Positions 63,006-64,000 of a DNA stretch of 64,000 bases are shown in pieces (the first letter of the stretch is position 1; each line of letters starts with the position of its first letter). The DNA comes from Polyangiaceae bacterium (GTDB lineage: Bacteria > Myxococcota_A > Polyangia > Polyangiales > Polyangiaceae). The DNA lies in the NCBI GenBank assembly GCA_015075635.1, contig JABTUA010000002.1, forward strand, positions 124,001-188,000. Reading direction: 5' to 3'. The notes under the pieces are model-generated. The model saw only the letters and a list, made by a program, of their open reading frames with translations. It was not told the DNA's origin and made no database searches. A program made the translations under genes and the position numbers.

Positions 63006-64000
63006 CTACTTCTCCGTCAGCACCAGCCGCGCCAGGAGCAGACACGCGATGGCGTTCAGGACGGCAAAGAACGCGAGGCCCCAGCGCCCGAGCGGCGAGT
63101 GGATCCCTCCCTGCACGGCGGCGGCCAAGCAGAACGCCGCGATGCCCACCGCGAGGCCGGCCAGCACGGGACGCGCGCCGCGCAGGTTGAGGAACACGAG
63201 GGTGAGCCCGAAGGGCAGGAGCACCGTGCCCAGGGGCAAGAAGCCATGGAAAGAGGCGCCGAGCAGGATGTCCCAGTCTGGCAGCGGGCGCGCGAGCAGG
63301 TCGACGAGATCGTTGTGCCGGCCCAGCATGAACGGCGCGAAGAACAGCAGCCCCGGACCGGCCAGCAGCGCCGGCCCGAGGAACCGCGGCGTCCAGGGCG
63401 TGAGCCGGGGGTCCTTCCTGCGCACGCTCCTGAACACGAAGAAGATGACCAGCGAGAGCGCGATGAGCCGGCCCAGCGTGCGCTCCAGGGCCACGCGCCC
63501 GAGCGTGCGCGAGGCGTCCAGCGCTCCCGCACCGAACTGAAAGCGCCCCTTCGCGGAGTCGTCCAGCTTGCGCGCGTGCTTGGTGAGGGCGCGCTCGACC
63601 GCGGCCGGATCGGAGACGCCCAGCGACACCAGCAGCGCGGCAGCGCCGGCGACGTGGGGAGACGCCATGCTGGTGCCGTTGTAGCTGGGGAAGCGTTCGC
63701 AGCGGTCGCGGCCGCCGTTGCAGATGGTCTGCTGCACCACGTCCACGCCTGGGGCGGCCACGTCCACGCCGGGACCGCGAGAGGAGAACCACGCGAGCTT
63801 GTCGGAGGAATCGAGAGCGCTGACGCCGATCACGCCCTCCGAGCCGCCGGGATAACCCACGGGTCCGGCGCTGTTGCCGGCCGCGGCGACCACGATCACC
63901 CCCTTCTTCTTGGCGTGATCGATGGCCCGCTGCAGGATGCGGGAGTTGCGCGGACCGCCGAGGCTCAGGTTGATCACCTGCGCGCCGTTGTCGGCGGCCC
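63006..64000 (-). CDS. Subtilisin-type (S8) serine protease with C-terminal membrane region, partial
   Basis: The 5' end lies beyond the window; at least 331 residues are visible. The catalytic serine motif GTSMASPHVAGAAALL and the oxyanion-hole Asn in VVAAAGNSAGPVGYP are present; the Asp and His parts are outside. After the protease domain come four to five hydrophobic segments (LIALSLVIFFVFRSV, FLGPALLAGPGLLFFAPFML, ILLGASFHGFLPLGTVLLPFGLTLVFLNL, VLAGLAVGIAAFCLAAAVQGG, WGLAFFAVLNAIACLLLARLVL), which would anchor the protease in a membrane. The fusion of an S8 protease to a polytopic membrane tail is unusual outside Myxococcota and Actinobacteria. Confidence 0.87.
   Translation of the reverse strand, partial: AADNGAQVINLSLGGPRNSRILQRAIDHAKKKGVIVVAAAGNSAGPVGYPGGSEGVIGVSALDSSDKLAWFSSRGPGVDVAAPGVDVVQQTICNGGRDRCERFPSYNGTSMASPHVAGAAALLVSLGVSDPAAVERALTKHARKLDDSAKGRFQFGAGALDASRTLGRVALERTLGRLIALSLVIFFVFRSVRRKDPRLTPWTPRFLGPALLAGPGLLFFAPFMLGRHNDLVDLLARPLPDWDILLGASFHGFLPLGTVLLPFGLTLVFLNLRGARPVLAGLAVGIAAFCLAAAVQGGIHSPLGRWGLAFFAVLNAIACLLLARLVLTEK

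Overview
The window looks like a piece of a large, very GC-rich Myxococcota chromosome (Polyangiales/Sorangium-like; inferred from gene content, not from a marker gene). The pointers are two Hanks-type Ser/Thr kinases with C-terminal membrane anchors, an FHA-domain sigma54-activator-like regulator, many lipoproteins with Gly/Ser/Ala-rich linkers, an IgGFc-binding-type surface protein, a MYXO-CTERM-like tail, frequent GTG/TTG starts and short overlaps between genes.

The left part (1-28.97 kb) is an accessory island. It is organised around four copies of one IS91-type element with an HUH rolling-circle transposase. Copies 2, 3 and 4 (11124-12923, 18104-19903, 26167-27966) are each 1,800 bp and appear identical. 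Copy 1 runs off the left edge and differs from them almost only by single-base deletions. Copies 2-4 abut broken genes: a giant HerA-type ATPase with a PD-(D/E)XK-like motif and no N-terminus, a SAP-like/acidic protein with no C-terminus, the first codons of a small protein, and a VWA/choice-of-anchor surface protein with no N-terminus. None of the missing halves lies across the corresponding element. Whole genes between them include an LRAT-like hydrolase overlapping an unknown partner, an HTH-like protein, a GYF-domain membrane protein, lipoproteins, a serine recombinase and a poly-acidic small protein.

The block [IS91 copy + DUF559 nuclease gene + 524 bp ending inside the IgGFc-binding gene] occurs twice, at 1-4454 and 26.2-28.96 kb. 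That is what one-ended IS91 transposition past the terminal end would leave. The left block also carries a roughly 2.0-kb class C-like group II intron, with a recognisable domain V and a frameshifted RT/maturase, just beyond a stem-loop. The right block preserves the empty site.

The right part (28.8-64 kb) is ordinary chromosomal coding sequence. It holds the intact IgGFc-binding lipoprotein; an Ig-like lipoprotein; a PAS hybrid histidine kinase; a two-gene amine/imino-acid dehydrogenase of the sarcosine/hydroxyproline oxidase type; a Cys-rich collagen-like lipoprotein; an ArsR regulator with a quinone-oxidoreductase-like MDR enzyme and two similar operator-like sites; a Ser/Thr kinase with a TPR-type exported protein and a lipoprotein; OmpA-type and DUF4398 lipoproteins; a creatininase-family amidohydrolase; a primary-like sigma factor; a GIDE-domain membrane protein; hflK-hflC; paired zinc-ribbon/beta-propeller membrane proteins; an RlpA-like protein; an SH3/NlpC-P60 hydrolase; a metallo-beta-lactamase protein divergent from a LysR regulator; a kinase fused to a formylglycine-generating-enzyme-like domain; an FHA/AAA regulator with an altered GAFTGA loop; and a subtilase cut by the window end. 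No tRNA, rRNA or CRISPR array was found.
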